This document shows positions 26,901 through 36,425 of a DNA stretch of 64,000 nt, piece by piece; the stretch's first letter is position 1, and each line of letters starts with the position of its first letter. The position numbers and the translations under genes were made by a program. The DNA lies in NCBI GenBank assembly GCA_018268915.1, contig JAFDVQ010000006.1:682001-746000 (forward strand), given 5' to 3'. This DNA is from Acidobacteriota bacterium. Its GTDB lineage: Bacteria > Acidobacteriota > Terriglobia > Terriglobales > Acidobacteriaceae. The notes beneath the pieces are model-generated. The model saw nothing but the letters and a program-made list of their open reading frames with translations, did no database searches and was not told where the DNA came from.

Positions 26901-28676
26901 GTGAGTGATTTTGCCCAGAGCGTGAAGCAGCAGGTCGACATCGTGAAGATTGTCGAGGGATACATCCGTCTGCGCAAAGCGGGTGCCACCAACTACTCCG
27001 GTTTGTGTCCCTTCCACAAGGAGAAATCGCCATCCTTCAACGTACACGCGGTCAGGCAGTTTTTTCACTGCTTCGGGTGCGGCGTCTCAGGAGATGTCTT
27101 CACGTTTGTAGGCAGAATCGAGAACGTGGGCTTTCCGGATGCTGTGCGGATTGTGGCTCAGAAGGCGGGCATCCCGCTGCCGAAGCGGGAGTTCTCGTCG
27201 CCGGAAGAGGCAGCCGAGGCGCGAATGCGAGGCAAGCTGCTGGATCTGCACGAAGCGGCTGCGAACTTTTTTGAGGAGCAATTGCGCGGGGGCGAGGGAG
27301 CACTTGCCCGGGAGTATCTCGCCGGGAGAGGAATGACACCGGACGGGATCAGGACATTCCGGATCGGCTACGGACCAGACAGCTTCGGAGCGCTTCGCGA
27401 TCGGCTGAGTGGCATTGCAGACGAAGCTACCCTACGTGCATCAGGGCTGTTCAGCTCCAAAGAGCAGGGAGACGGGTCGCAAGGGCCAATCTACGATCGC
27501 TTCAGGAAGCGGGTGACTTTTCCGATCTGCAATGAGAGCGGACGGGTCATCGCATTTACGGCACGGACGTTGGAGTCGGGCGAAAAGGCGGGGGCAAAGT
27601 ACATTAACTCGCCGGAGACGCCGCTGTACCACAAGGGCGAGGTGCTCTTTAACCTCGACAAAGCCAAAAGTGCGATAAGGCAGGCCGGATACGCGTTGCT
27701 GGTTGAAGGCCAAATGGACTGTATCTCGCTGTTTCTGCGCGGGATTCAGCACGTGATTGCCACCAGCGGTACGGCCTTCACCGAACAGCAAGTAGCCATT
27801 CTGAAACGTCACACTCAGAACGTTGTGGTCAATTTTGACCCGGATGCTGCCGGGGCGAATGCGGCGGAAAAGTCAATTGCCCTACTGACAGAAGAGGGCT
27901 TCAACCTCAAACTGGTGACCCTAGACGGGGGGCTCGACCCGGACCGGTTCATCCGCGAGCGCGGCGTTGAGGCCTACACCAAGGCAGTTATGGGAGCGAG
28001 GAGGCAGTCCGACTACCTGATCGAGCGGGCGCGGCAGATGTTTCCCGGGGCTACCGCTGAGCAGAAGGTGAAGGCGATGAACTACCTGCTGCCGCATATC
28101 CGGCGAATTCCGCAAAAGCTTGTCAGGGACCAATTCGCGATGGATGCGGCACAGAAACTGGGGATCGATTCCTCTGTACTACGGGAAGAGCTTCGTCAGG
28201 CGGCGCTGAAGCGGCGAGAGCACATCGAGGTGAGGACAACCGCTCTGACCGAGGTCGAGCGCGTTCTGCTGCGCGCGCTTGCGATTACGGACCCGGAACA
28301 CGAGGAGGCGCGACACACAGCGGCGGATGCGATCATGCGGCAACCCCAATGGTTTGAATCGCTTGGCGCGGTACCGGCTCTCACTGCTCTGGCGGGAAGA
28401 GGCGCGCGTGATCCGATGGACGTCGTCGAAGACCCAGCACAAAAAGCCCTTTTGGCGGAGGCGCTGCTCGCTGAGAACGAACCCCCTACTCCTGAAACGG
28501 TGGTGAGCACCATCGTCAGCCTGCAGAGGAGGAAGATCGAATCTGAGTTGAGGGAGATAAGGGCTCAGATCGCGGAAGCGGAACGCCGAGGGGACGTCGC
28601 CGAGCTTGCAAAGCTCACCCAGCGGAAGCTGGAGTTGGACCGGGCATTACGGCAGCTGCGCACTTTCGGAGGCTGA
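26901..28676 (+). CDS. dnaG: DNA primase
   Basis: DnaG makes RNA primers at the replication fork. The 591-residue protein starts with GTG at 26901. The CHC2 zinc finger is C36-x2-H39-x17-C57-x2-C60 (CPFHKEKSPSFNV...FFHCFGCGVSGD). The DnaG catalytic N-terminal domain follows (FRIGYGPDSF...RFRKRVTFPICNESGRVIAFTAR), then the TOPRIM fold with Glu in LLVEGQMDCISLFL and the VVNFDPDAAGANAAEKS motif. The C-terminal part (about 440-591) is the less conserved helicase-binding region and ends in a charged coiled stretch. It is followed by rpoD after 443 bp, the familiar dnaG-rpoD order. Confidence 0.97.
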   Translation: MSDFAQSVKQQVDIVKIVEGYIRLRKAGATNYSGLCPFHKEKSPSFNVHAVRQFFHCFGCGVSGDVFTFVGRIENVGFPDAVRIVAQKAGIPLPKREFSSPEEAAEARMRGKLLDLHEAAANFFEEQLRGGEGALAREYLAGRGMTPDGIRTFRIGYGPDSFGALRDRLSGIADEATLRASGLFSSKEQGDGSQGPIYDRFRKRVTFPICNESGRVIAFTARTLESGEKAGAKYINSPETPLYHKGEVLFNLDKAKSAIRQAGYALLVEGQMDCISLFLRGIQHVIATSGTAFTEQQVAILKRHTQNVVVNFDPDAAGANAAEKSIALLTEEGFNLKLVTLDGGLDPDRFIRERGVEAYTKAVMGARRQSDYLIERARQMFPGATAEQKVKAMNYLLPHIRRIPQKLVRDQFAMDAAQKLGIDSSVLREELRQAALKRREHIEVRTTALTEVERVLLRALAITDPEHEEARHTAADAIMRQPQWFESLGAVPALTALAGRGARDPMDVVEDPAQKALLAEALLAENEPPTPETVVSTIVSLQRRKIESELREIRAQIAEAERRGDVAELAKLTQRKLELDRALRQLRTFGG

Positions 28677-29119
28677 CCCGGTCAGAGGCGGAAACGTGTT
28701 GATTTCTCTGAGTCGCTCCAGGGTCAGATTCCGTCTAATTGAGTAGGACAACGGGCAGGAATGGCGGCCTGGCCCTGGCTGGTTTCTCAACGCAGCAGGC
28801 TTCAAGCGGCAAAAGTAGGGGAAATCAGCCCGATTTCATCGTGCAGCGATGAAATTATTTGTGTTAATCTATTGATCTCTGTGAGGATGCGCGCCCCTCT
28901 GCCCCACACATGAGCTTCGGCTCGCGGGCTTACCAGGCGAAACCTGAAGCGCGAACATCCTGCTCCGAGCGCCTATTACGTCCGCTTCTTTTTTTGCGGG
29001 AAACCGCGAGTTCGTGTCCGTACGCGCATGTAGGGCATCAAAAACATGTTGCGCGCGGATTGGGCCTACGCACTGTTGCGCGAACCGGTGCTAAAACTTG
29101 ATCGCGCTGGAGAACCGTT
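28677..29119. other. dnaG-rpoD intergenic region
   Basis: No gene is convincing in these 443 bp. The clearest feature is the perfect inverted repeat at 28833-28855. The remainder is GC-rich with AT-rich patches at 28850-28880, a likely promoter zone for rpoD, but I could not assign -35/-10 elements with confidence. Confidence 0.4.
28833..28855. repeat. Perfect 9-bp inverted repeat before rpoD
   Basis: ATTTCATCG (28833-28841) and CGATGAAAT (28847-28855) are separated by five bases, and TATTTGTG follows. It could be a weak terminator for dnaG or a regulator site for rpoD; the T-tract is short, so the terminator reading is not strong. Confidence 0.5.
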
Positions 29120-30808
29120 TTGGCCATCAACGACAAATTCGAAGACGACATCGAGAAGCTCATCGACACGGGCAAGGATAAGGGATACCTGACCTACGGC
29201 GATGTGAACGAGATGATGCCGGAAGACATGAGCACCTCGCCCGATGACATGGACGATCTGCTTACAACAATCAAGGGTCAGGGAATCGACCTGCTGGACG
29301 CGCCGAAGTTCGGCGACGAAAAAGAATTCGAGCTCGAAGAGGGCGAGGACGTCGAGCTTGATCTCACGCCTGGAACACTGGAAAAGACCAACGACCCGGT
29401 CCGCATGTACCTGCGCGAGATGGGCACCGTTCCGCTGCTGACGCGTGAAGGCGAAGTTGAAATTGCCAAGCGCATCGAGCGCGGACAGCTGCGCGTGATG
29501 AAGGCGATTTCGCGTTCGTCCATCGTCATCCGCGAGATCGTGGCTCTGGGCGAGGACCTGCGGCGCGGCGTTCGAAACGTAAAAGAAGTAGTCATCTTCG
29601 ACGAAGAAGAACTCACAGAAGACGTGGTGCAGGCTCGCGTGCGTTCGACCGTCGGCCGCATTGACGCGCTGATCAAGCACCAGAAGAAAATTGCTCAGCT
29701 TGAAGAGAAGCTGGCTGCTGCAAATAGCAAGACAAGCCAGAGGGAGCTGCGCAAGACGCGCTGGCTGATTGCGCGCGAGAAGGTTTACGTATCGCGCATC
29801 GTTCGCGAGCTGAAATACACGGCTCTGGAGCGCAAGCGCCTCCTCGACAAGGTCAACAAGACTGTCGACACCATGCGCACGCTGGAGCGGCAGATCCGCT
29901 CGCTCGATCAGAAGTACGACGCGTCGAAGAGTGAGGAGCTCAAGAAGGAGTATCGCCGGCAGCAGAAGAACTGCAAAGTTGATCTCGAAAAAATCGAGGG
30001 CGACGCGGGAGTTTCCATCGTCGAGCTGAAGCGCACTCAGCGCGAGATGATCCAGGGCGACATGGACGCTGAGCAGGCGAAACGTGAGCTAATTGAAGCA
30101 AACCTTCGTCTCGTGGTGTCGATCGCGAAGAAATACACGAATCGCGGATTGCAGTTCCTCGACCTGATTCAAGAAGGCAACATCGGCCTGATGAAGGCAG
30201 TAGACAAGTTCGAGTATCGCCGTGGCTACAAGTTTTCAACGTATGCGACCTGGTGGATTCGCCAGGCGATTACACGCGCCATCGCGGATCAGGCGAGGAC
30301 GATCCGTATTCCGGTGCACATGATCGAAACGATCAATAAGCTGATTCGTACGAGCCGACAATTGGTCCAGGAGCTTGGCCGTGAGCCCAGCAGTGAAGAG
30401 ATCGCGCGCCGTATGGACATTCCTGTCGCGAAGGTGCGCAAGGTGCTGAAGATTGCACAGGAGCCCATCTCGCTGGAGACGCCTATCGGCGAAGAGGAAG
30501 ATTCGCACCTCGGCGACTTCATCGAAGACCGGCAGGCGGTTTCGCCGAGCGAGGCTGTCATCAGCGTGAACCTGAAGGAATACACCTCACAGGTTCTGCG
30601 CACGTTGACGCCGCGCGAAGAGCGGGTGATCAAGATGCGCTTTGGACTGGAAGACGGTTCGGAGCACACGCTGGAAGAGGTTGGACAGAGCTTCCAGGTC
30701 ACGCGCGAACGTATCCGCCAGATCGAAGCCAAGGCGCTCCGCAAGCTGCGGCATCCCTCGCGCTCGCGCAAGCTGAAGGCGTTTGTAGACGGCGTGAAAG
30801 AAATGTAG
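29120..30808 (+). CDS. rpoD: Primary RNA polymerase sigma factor (sigma-70)
   Basis: The housekeeping sigma factor has 562 residues from TTG at 29120, with GGAGA 7 nt before it. Region 1.1 is at the N-terminus ([27 protein letters not shown]), region 1.2 at [21 protein letters not shown], then a moderate non-conserved region. Region 2 has [19 protein letters not shown] and [17 protein letters not shown] for -10 recognition and melting. Region 3 is [13 protein letters not shown]. Region 4.2 carries the -35 helix-turn-helix ([20 protein letters not shown]). A strong terminator follows at 30882. Confidence 0.97.
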   Translation: MAINDKFEDDIEKLIDTGKDKGYLTYGDVNEMMPEDMSTSPDDMDDLLTTIKGQGIDLLDAPKFGDEKEFELEEGEDVELDLTPGTLEKTNDPVRMYLREMGTVPLLTREGEVEIAKRIERGQLRVMKAISRSSIVIREIVALGEDLRRGVRNVKEVVIFDEEELTEDVVQARVRSTVGRIDALIKHQKKIAQLEEKLAAANSKTSQRELRKTRWLIAREKVYVSRIVRELKYTALERKRLLDKVNKTVDTMRTLERQIRSLDQKYDASKSEELKKEYRRQQKNCKVDLEKIEGDAGVSIVELKRTQREMIQGDMDAEQAKRELIEANLRLVVSIAKKYTNRGLQFLDLIQEGNIGLMKAVDKFEYRRGYKFSTYATWWIRQAITRAIADQARTIRIPVHMIETINKLIRTSRQLVQELGREPSSEEIARRMDIPVAKVRKVLKIAQEPISLETPIGEEEDSHLGDFIEDRQAVSPSEAVISVNLKEYTSQVLRTLTPREERVIKMRFGLEDGSEHTLEEVGQSFQVTRERIRQIEAKALRKLRHPSRSRKLKAFVDGVKEM

Positions 30809-30881
30809 CCATCTGCGGTGGGGGTGACTGCGCCTTCGGTGCCAATAGTCCATCGCAAAAATACGTGGAGAGCGGGAACTA

Positions 30882-30919
30882 CAAGAGCCGCGGCCTAAAG
30901 GGCTGCGGCTCTTGTTTTT
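30882..30919 (+). terminator. Rho-independent terminator of rpoD
   Basis: CAAGAGCCGCGGCC (30882-30895) pairs with GGCTGCGGCTCTTG (30901-30914) over 14 positions with one mismatch, around a 5-nt loop, and five T residues follow. It lies 74 bp after the rpoD stop. Confidence 0.9.
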
Positions 30920-30983
30920 CTGCTGAAGTGCTTCTTTCCAAACCCCTGAAACCGTCGGTGCGAATCGATCGGGCTGTTTCCAC

Positions 30984-31018
30984 TTGCCATACCCCGAACC
31001 CCTCTGCTAAAACGTTTT
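30984..31018 (+). promoter_or_regulatory. Candidate promoter with overlapping LacI-type palindrome, GH1 gene
   Basis: TTGCCA (30984-30989) and TAAAAC (31008-31013) are 18 bp apart and about 27 bp upstream of the GH1 start codon. The perfect palindrome AAAACGTTTT (31009-31018), with the central CG typical of LacI-family operators, overlaps the -10. This fits repression of a glycosidase gene, but no LacI regulator gene is in the window. Confidence 0.45.
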
Positions 31019-31039
31019 GGTTGTAGCAAGGAGTTCGGA

Positions 31040-32485
31040 ATGAACAGGATTACCCGCCGTCAATTTGGCAAGGGAGTGGCAGCAAGTGCTGCCGCTGCGT
31101 ATGCCGGTGTTTCGCTTCCATGGTTCGCATGGGGAGACCCGCAGCCCGGGCATGTTGAGTTCCCTAAAGGATTTCTGTGGGGGTGTGCGACGGCTTCGTA
31201 TCAGGTGGAAGGCGGCGCAAAAGATGATGGACGTGGGCCGTCGACCTGGGATGTGTTTTCGCACACGCAGGGCAAGACCCACAATGGCGACACAGGTGAT
31301 GTGGCGGACGACTCCTACCACCTCTACAAAGAGGACATACAGCTGCTGAAGAATCTCGGCGTGCAGGTTTACCGTATGTCGATCTCATGGTCGCGCGTCT
31401 TCCCGACAGGCAAGGCGCCTGTGAACCCTAAGGGACTCGACTACTACAGCAAGGTCGTCGACGAACTTCTCGCGAATAACATCACGCCTTACGTCACGCT
31501 CTTCCACTGGGACACGCCGGCAGCGCTTGAGGGCGGATGGACGAATCGCGATACGTCGAAGGCGTTCGGCGATTACGCGGCGTTCATGGGTAAGCATCTA
31601 GGCGATCGCGTCAAGCACTGGATGACGACAAACGAATTTGTCTGCTTCACGGATCTCGGATATCAGATCGGGCAGTTCGCGCCAGGCCTGAAATTGCCTC
31701 CTGCGCAGGTGAACCAGGTGAGGCATCACGCAGTGCTGGCCCATGGAATCGGAGTTCAGGCTCTTCGTGCGAACACTCCTGCCGGGACTAGGGTTGGCCT
31801 AGCGGAGAACGCTAGCGTATATGTTCCCGTGATGGAGACAGAAGAACATATCGCGGCCGCGCGGAAAGCAACTCGCTTGTTGAATGCGCCGTTCCTGACT
31901 GTGCTGATGGAAGGGAAATATCCAGCTGAGTATCTGGCCCATGAAGGCGCAAACGCGCCGAAGGTAGAGGAAGGCGATCTCGAAAAGATCTCGAGCCCGC
32001 TGGACTTTGTTGGTCTGAATGTCTACACGCCGTCCTACGTGCGCGCGTCAGACAAGCCCGAGGGATTTGAACTGGAGCAGGTGCCGGCGTCGTACCCGAA
32101 GATGTTCTCGCCGTGGATTCAGCTCAGTCCTGAGTGCATCTACTGGGCAGTTCGCAATGTATGCGACTTGTGGAAGCCCAAGGAGATCTACATTACCGAG
32201 AATGGGACATCCTCAGACGATGTCCTCACAGCAGACGGGCACGTGGAAGATACAGATCGCGTGATGTACCTGCGAAACCATTTGACGATGCTACATCGGG
32301 CCGTGAAGGAAGAGTACCCCGTGAAGGGCTACTTCCTGTGGAGCCTGCTCGATAACTTCGAATGGGCCGACGGATATTCCAAGCGATTCGGGCTTCACTA
32401 CGTGGATTTCAAGACGCTGAAACGGTATCCGAAGCTGAGTGCGCAGTGGTACAAGCAGGCCATCGCAGCGAACGCTGTGGTGTAA
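31040..32485 (+). CDS. Glycoside hydrolase family 1 beta-glucosidase, Tat-exported
   Basis: The protein has 481 residues from ATG at 31040, with AAGGAG upstream. A twin-arginine signal (MNRITRRQFGKGVAASAAAAYAG) sends the folded enzyme to the periplasm. The catalytic domain starts with FPKGFLWGCATASYQVEGG, the GH1 N-terminal signature. The acid/base Glu is in WMTTNEFVCF (usually TxNEP; the Pro is Phe here) and the nucleophile Glu is in IYITENGTSSDD. The sugar-binding C-terminal block GYFLWSLLDNFEWADGYSKRFGL is intact. It would cleave terminal beta-glucosides. It stands as a single transcription unit between two strong terminators. Confidence 0.95.
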   Translation: MNRITRRQFGKGVAASAAAAYAGVSLPWFAWGDPQPGHVEFPKGFLWGCATASYQVEGGAKDDGRGPSTWDVFSHTQGKTHNGDTGDVADDSYHLYKEDIQLLKNLGVQVYRMSISWSRVFPTGKAPVNPKGLDYYSKVVDELLANNITPYVTLFHWDTPAALEGGWTNRDTSKAFGDYAAFMGKHLGDRVKHWMTTNEFVCFTDLGYQIGQFAPGLKLPPAQVNQVRHHAVLAHGIGVQALRANTPAGTRVGLAENASVYVPVMETEEHIAAARKATRLLNAPFLTVLMEGKYPAEYLAHEGANAPKVEEGDLEKISSPLDFVGLNVYTPSYVRASDKPEGFELEQVPASYPKMFSPWIQLSPECIYWAVRNVCDLWKPKEIYITENGTSSDDVLTADGHVEDTDRVMYLRNHLTMLHRAVKEEYPVKGYFLWSLLDNFEWADGYSKRFGLHYVDFKTLKRYPKLSAQWYKQAIAANAVV

Positions 32486-32503
32486 AGCCAGCCCTGGAAA
32501 TAG

Positions 32504-32537
32504 AGCCCGCGGCCAGAAAGGCTGCGGGCTTTTTTTG
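32504..32537 (+). terminator. Rho-independent terminator of the GH1 gene
   Basis: AGCCCGCGGCC (32504-32514) pairs with GGCTGCGGGCT (32520-32530), one mismatch, 5-nt loop, followed by TTTTTT. It lies 18 bp after the stop codon. Confidence 0.9.
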
Positions 32538-32584
32538 TTTGTGTCGGGCGATATACTGCGAAGGCATTCCTGAAGGAGCTCCCC

Positions 32585-34693
32585 TTGAATCCTCGCTCTG
32601 CTGTGAACATATGTACGTGTGCTTCCCTGGCGCTAGCAATTTCATGGGCAGCTTTCGGTCAAAGTTCCGGCTCCGCTCTCAAGCCTCCGACGATCGATCA
32701 GTCTCTCGAAATGTACAGCGTGAGCTCGCCAAAGATTTCTCCCGACGGCACTCGCGTGATCTACGAGCAGACGCGGACGAACTGGGATGCAAATACGTTT
32801 GAGACGGACCTGTGGATTGCGGATGTGGGCACCCGCGAGCGGCACCTGCTCAGCGCAACAGGGCACTCGTGCAATTCTGCGGAGTGGTCGCCGGATGGGA
32901 AGTGGATCGCTTTTGCTTCGGACAGGCCTGGCGCTCTACCCAAGTCTCCCGAAGGTAAGCGACAGCTATGGATCATGCCTGCGAATGGCGGCGAGGCGCA
33001 GCAACTGACGAAAATGGAAAAGGGCGTGGGTGGATTCGTGTGGGCGCCGGATTCGCAACGGATCGCGTTCAGCGCCGAGGCTCCCGAGCCAAAGACGATG
33101 AAGGACCGGAAGGAGAGCTTTGGGGATTATCAGGTAATCCATGCGGACTATGAGATGTCGCATTTGTGGCTGATCGATCTGCCGAAGGTAAATGTGGCGG
33201 GAAGGGCGAGCGCAGCTCCCGAGCCGAAGGAATTGACGAAGGAAGACACGTTCAGCGTTGAGGAGTTCTCATTCTCGCCGGATGGCGAAAAGATTGCGTT
33301 CAGCGCGAAGAAGGATCCTGATCTTATTTCAGAGGGATCGAAGGACATCTACTTCATGGCACTATCTGATGGCAAGGTGAAGAAGATCGTCGATACGCCA
33401 GGGCCGGATTCGGATCCGAAGTGGTCGCCAAACGGGAAGCAGATCGCGTACGTGACGTCGAATGGAGCGAAGTACTTCTTCTACGCCAACCAGAAGATTG
33501 CAGTTGTAAACGCTGATAGTGGAACTCCGCGAGTCGTGAGTGACGCGTTTGACGAAGATGCAGAACTGCTGAGGTGGTCGCCGGAGGGGATCTACTTTTC
33601 CGGCCTGCAAAAGATGAGCTCGGCGCTCTATCTGCTCGATCCGCAGAACGCGAAGCTGAAGAAGATTCAGATGCCGGGCAGCGAGGTTGCGGCGCAGTTC
33701 AACTTTTCCAAAGACTTCAAGCAGGTGACGTACCGCGGTGCCGGTGCGAATCAGTATGCAGAGATCTTCGCAGGCGAGATTCAAAACGGAGCGCCGAAGA
33801 AGCTGACTGCGGCCGGCGAACAGGAATCCGGTTTTACAGTCGCAAAGCGCCAGGTAGTGCGGTGGAAGTCGGAAGACGGCACAGAGATTGAAGGTGTTCT
33901 GTACGAGCCTGCGGACTTCTCATCGTCGAAGAAGTATCCGCTGCTGGTTGTTATTCATGGCGGCCCAACCGGAATCGATATGCCGCTGTTGAATGCCGAT
34001 CGCTATTATCCGATCGAACGATTTGTCGCGAAAGGTGCGCTGATACTGAGGCCAAACTATCGCGGGTCAGCTGGCTATGGAGAGAAGTTTCGAGCGCTGA
34101 ATGTTCGCAACCTCGGAGTCGGCGATTATGCCGATGTCATTTCAGGCGTGGATTATCTGATCAGTCAGGGATTCGTCGACAAAGACCGCGTCGGGTCGAT
34201 GGGCTGGAGCGAGGGCGGATACATCTCAGCCTTCATCACCACGTCGAGCGATCGCTTCAAGGCTGTGAGCGTGGGCGCGGGGATCTCGGACTGGATGACG
34301 TATTACGCGAACACCGACATCACGCCGTTCACGCCGCAGTATCTGCGCGCGACGCCGTGGGACGATCCTGAGGTTTACCGCGTGACGTCGCCAATCAGCT
34401 ACATCTCCAAGGCGAAGACACCGACGCTGATTCAGCATGGCGGGTCAGACCACCGCGTACCGATCGCAAATGGATTCGAGCTCCGGCAGGCCCTCGAAGA
34501 TCATGGCGTGCCGGTGAAGATGGTGGTCTACGACGGATTCGGACACCCAATCAACAAGCCCAGGCAGCAGCGAGCGGTGATGGAGGAGAACGAAAACTGG
34601 TTCGCACACTACATCTGGGGGGATCCGCTCGCGCCGTCATTGACACCGAGGCCCAGCGAGAAGAAGGACGAGAAAGGTGCGGCCGCGAAGTGA
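32585..34693 (+). CDS. S9-family serine peptidase (prolyl oligopeptidase / acylaminoacyl-peptidase type)
   Basis: The 702-residue exported peptidase starts with TTG at 32585, preceded by AAGGAG, and has a signal peptide (ICTCASLALAISWAAFGQ). Residues about 40-420 form a beta-propeller with PD40/TolB-like blades (SPKISPDGTRVIYEQ, SPDGKWIAFASDRPG, FSPDGEKIAFSAKK). The C-terminal alpha/beta hydrolase domain carries the triad: Ser in GSMGWSEGGYIS, Asp in HGGSDHRVPIANG, His in YDGFGHPINKPRQ. The enzyme would cleave short peptides in the periplasm. It ends in a charged EKKDEKGAAAK tail and converges with the aldo/keto reductase gene. Confidence 0.94.
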   Translation: MNPRSAVNICTCASLALAISWAAFGQSSGSALKPPTIDQSLEMYSVSSPKISPDGTRVIYEQTRTNWDANTFETDLWIADVGTRERHLLSATGHSCNSAEWSPDGKWIAFASDRPGALPKSPEGKRQLWIMPANGGEAQQLTKMEKGVGGFVWAPDSQRIAFSAEAPEPKTMKDRKESFGDYQVIHADYEMSHLWLIDLPKVNVAGRASAAPEPKELTKEDTFSVEEFSFSPDGEKIAFSAKKDPDLISEGSKDIYFMALSDGKVKKIVDTPGPDSDPKWSPNGKQIAYVTSNGAKYFFYANQKIAVVNADSGTPRVVSDAFDEDAELLRWSPEGIYFSGLQKMSSALYLLDPQNAKLKKIQMPGSEVAAQFNFSKDFKQVTYRGAGANQYAEIFAGEIQNGAPKKLTAAGEQESGFTVAKRQVVRWKSEDGTEIEGVLYEPADFSSSKKYPLLVVIHGGPTGIDMPLLNADRYYPIERFVAKGALILRPNYRGSAGYGEKFRALNVRNLGVGDYADVISGVDYLISQGFVDKDRVGSMGWSEGGYISAFITTSSDRFKAVSVGAGISDWMTYYANTDITPFTPQYLRATPWDDPEVYRVTSPISYISKAKTPTLIQHGGSDHRVPIANGFELRQALEDHGVPVKMVVYDGFGHPINKPRQQRAVMEENENWFAHYIWGDPLAPSLTPRPSEKKDEKGAAAK

Positions 34694-34705
34694 TCATCCG
34701 GCCTG

Positions 34706-35578
34706 CTACGACGCAGCTTCGAGTTGCGCCCATTCATCAGGGCCGATCTGCAGCGATACGGCTGCGACGTTCTCCTCTAGATGCTTGACTTTCGAAGTGC
34801 CTGGAATGGGCAGCATTACGGGTGAGCGATGGAGCAGCCAGGCCAGGGAGAGTTGAGCTGGAGTGGCGTTGTATCGCTTCGCCAGTTCCGAGAGAGTTCG
34901 TGAGAACGGATGATCGGGCTTGAGCAGCTTTCCGGCTGCCATGGGATACCAGGGCAGGAAGGCGATGCCACGCTGCTCGCACCACGCGAGCGTCTGCTCG
35001 TGACGGCGATCGGCAAGTGAGTAGCGGTTCTGCAGGCTCACGATGGGAACGATCTTCTGCGCGTCTTCGATTTCAGCGGGAGAGACTTCACTGAGGCCGA
35101 TATAGCGAATCTTGCCTTGCTCCTGCATTCGAAGAAGCGCGCCGAGAGATTCTTCAAGTGGAGTGCGAGGATCGATCCTGTGCAATTGATACAGCTCGAC
35201 GCGCTCGAGTTTGAGTCGACGGAGACTCATCTCGACGCACTGAATGAGGTAGCCTGCGCGGCCGACGTACTCGGTCCTGGCTGGACCCTGCCGAGTGATG
35301 CCGCCCTTGGTCGCAATGACAAGACCAGCCGGATACGGATGCAGGGCTTCGCAGATGAGACGCTCCGCGATCTCAGGCCCGTACGCGTCCGCAGTGTCGA
35401 TAAGGTTCACGCCTAATTCAACGGCCCGGCGGAGAACGCGCCTGCATTCATCGGGGGTGTCGGGCTCGCCCCAGGCGCCTTCGCCAACAAGACGCATGGT
35501 TCCATAACCGAGACGATGAACCGGGAGGTCGCCGCCAATGTTGAAAGTGCCAGAGAAAGACGAATTAGGAGCGGTCAT
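34706..35578 (-). CDS. Aldo/keto reductase
   Basis: A 290-residue NADPH-dependent (beta/alpha)8 oxidoreductase, probably cytoplasmic. The catalytic tetrad can be followed: Asp and Tyr in NLIDTADAYGPEIAERL, Lys in LVIATKGGI and His in LYQLHRIDP. The cofactor-binding C-terminal block is SPVMLPIPGTSKVKHLEENV. The length and the QNRYSLADRRHEQTLAWC block place it with the AKR11/AKR13-like general aldehyde reductases. Start is ATG at 35578. It faces the S9 peptidase tail to tail with 12 bp between. The natural substrate cannot be read from sequence. Confidence 0.93.
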   Translation of the reverse strand: MTAPNSSFSGTFNIGGDLPVHRLGYGTMRLVGEGAWGEPDTPDECRRVLRRAVELGVNLIDTADAYGPEIAERLICEALHPYPAGLVIATKGGITRQGPARTEYVGRAGYLIQCVEMSLRRLKLERVELYQLHRIDPRTPLEESLGALLRMQEQGKIRYIGLSEVSPAEIEDAQKIVPIVSLQNRYSLADRRHEQTLAWCEQRGIAFLPWYPMAAGKLLKPDHPFSRTLSELAKRYNATPAQLSLAWLLHRSPVMLPIPGTSKVKHLEENVAAVSLQIGPDEWAQLEAAS

Positions 35579-35584
35579 GATGCC

Positions 35585-35640
35585 TCAGATGCTAGAAGAC
35601 AGGAAACAAGGGGACAAGAAAACAGGGGCGAGCGAGAGAC
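35585..35640 (+). repeat. Purine-rich intergenic tract upstream of TM2 gene
   Basis: The stretch contains GACAGGAAACAAGGGGACAAG and AAAACAGGGG-type units similar to the tract at 21608-21640. It lies between two divergent genes and has no reading frame of interest. Confidence 0.35.
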
Positions 35641-35727
35641 AAAAGAAGCAAAGACCAGGAGAGTCGGCGGGAACCCGAACGTGGACGGGTGCGTATGCTC
35701 TAATGCAGGGAACGCAGGAGACGCGAC

Positions 35728-36216
35728 ATGGCAACGATGCCTTATGTGAATGCGCAAGCAGTGTTTTACCAGCAGTATGAGCAGGTAAGGCGCGACGAGG
35801 TTGTTGGCATATTGCTGGCCTTGTTTCTGGGAAGTTTCGGTATTCACCACTTCTACCTGCGCCGCACAGGGCTGGGAATTCTCTACTGCTGCTTTTTCTG
35901 GTCGGGATTTCCTGCAATCCTTGGATTTATCGAGTGCTTTTTCATGCCGGGACGGGTGAGAGAGTTCAATGCGATTCAGGCGGCTGGCATTGCGGCTGCA
36001 CTCGGGATAGCGATTCCGACGTATGCCCCGCCCGTGAATGTCACCGTCAACGTGCCAGTAGCCGGGTCTGCGCCTGCACCGGTCTATCCGCCGGCTCCGG
36101 CTTACTCACCCGTGAATACCGCCATCCAGCCGAGTTCGCAGATCACTTGCAGCAGGTGCCAGAAAGAGACTCCCTTCGGCGCGAAGTTCTGCTCCGGCTG
36201 CGGTAACGCGTTGTAG
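35728..36216 (+). CDS. TM2-domain membrane protein with C-terminal zinc ribbon
   Basis: The 162-residue protein starts with ATG at 35728, GGAG about 9 nt before it. Residues 20-80 form a TM2 domain: two helices separated by a short turn with the GIHHFYLRRTGLGILYC signature. A Pro/Ala/Val-rich linker follows (about 95-135). The C-terminus is a four-cysteine zinc ribbon, CSRCQKETPFGAKFCSGCG. TM2 proteins have no agreed function in bacteria. The zinc ribbon should be cytoplasmic. It is divergent from the aldo/keto reductase. Confidence 0.88.
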   Translation: MATMPYVNAQAVFYQQYEQVRRDEVVGILLALFLGSFGIHHFYLRRTGLGILYCCFFWSGFPAILGFIECFFMPGRVREFNAIQAAGIAAALGIAIPTYAPPVNVTVNVPVAGSAPAPVYPPAPAYSPVNTAIQPSSQITCSRCQKETPFGAKFCSGCGNAL

Positions 36217-36425
36217 ATCTGGTCGATGGTTCCCAACTCACCGCCCTTAAGACTGCGGCACGTTTTCGGAATTCGCATTTATTTCGGGATTGCCGATGAT
36301 TGGACAACAATCGGTCATTCCTGACTATAGAGAAGAATCATGAAACGCTGACGTGGTTTCAGGATCGAACTCTTGAATTCGAATGTGCGGATCCCGAGCC
36401 GATCCGCGGCGTCTTCCGCTTCCGG

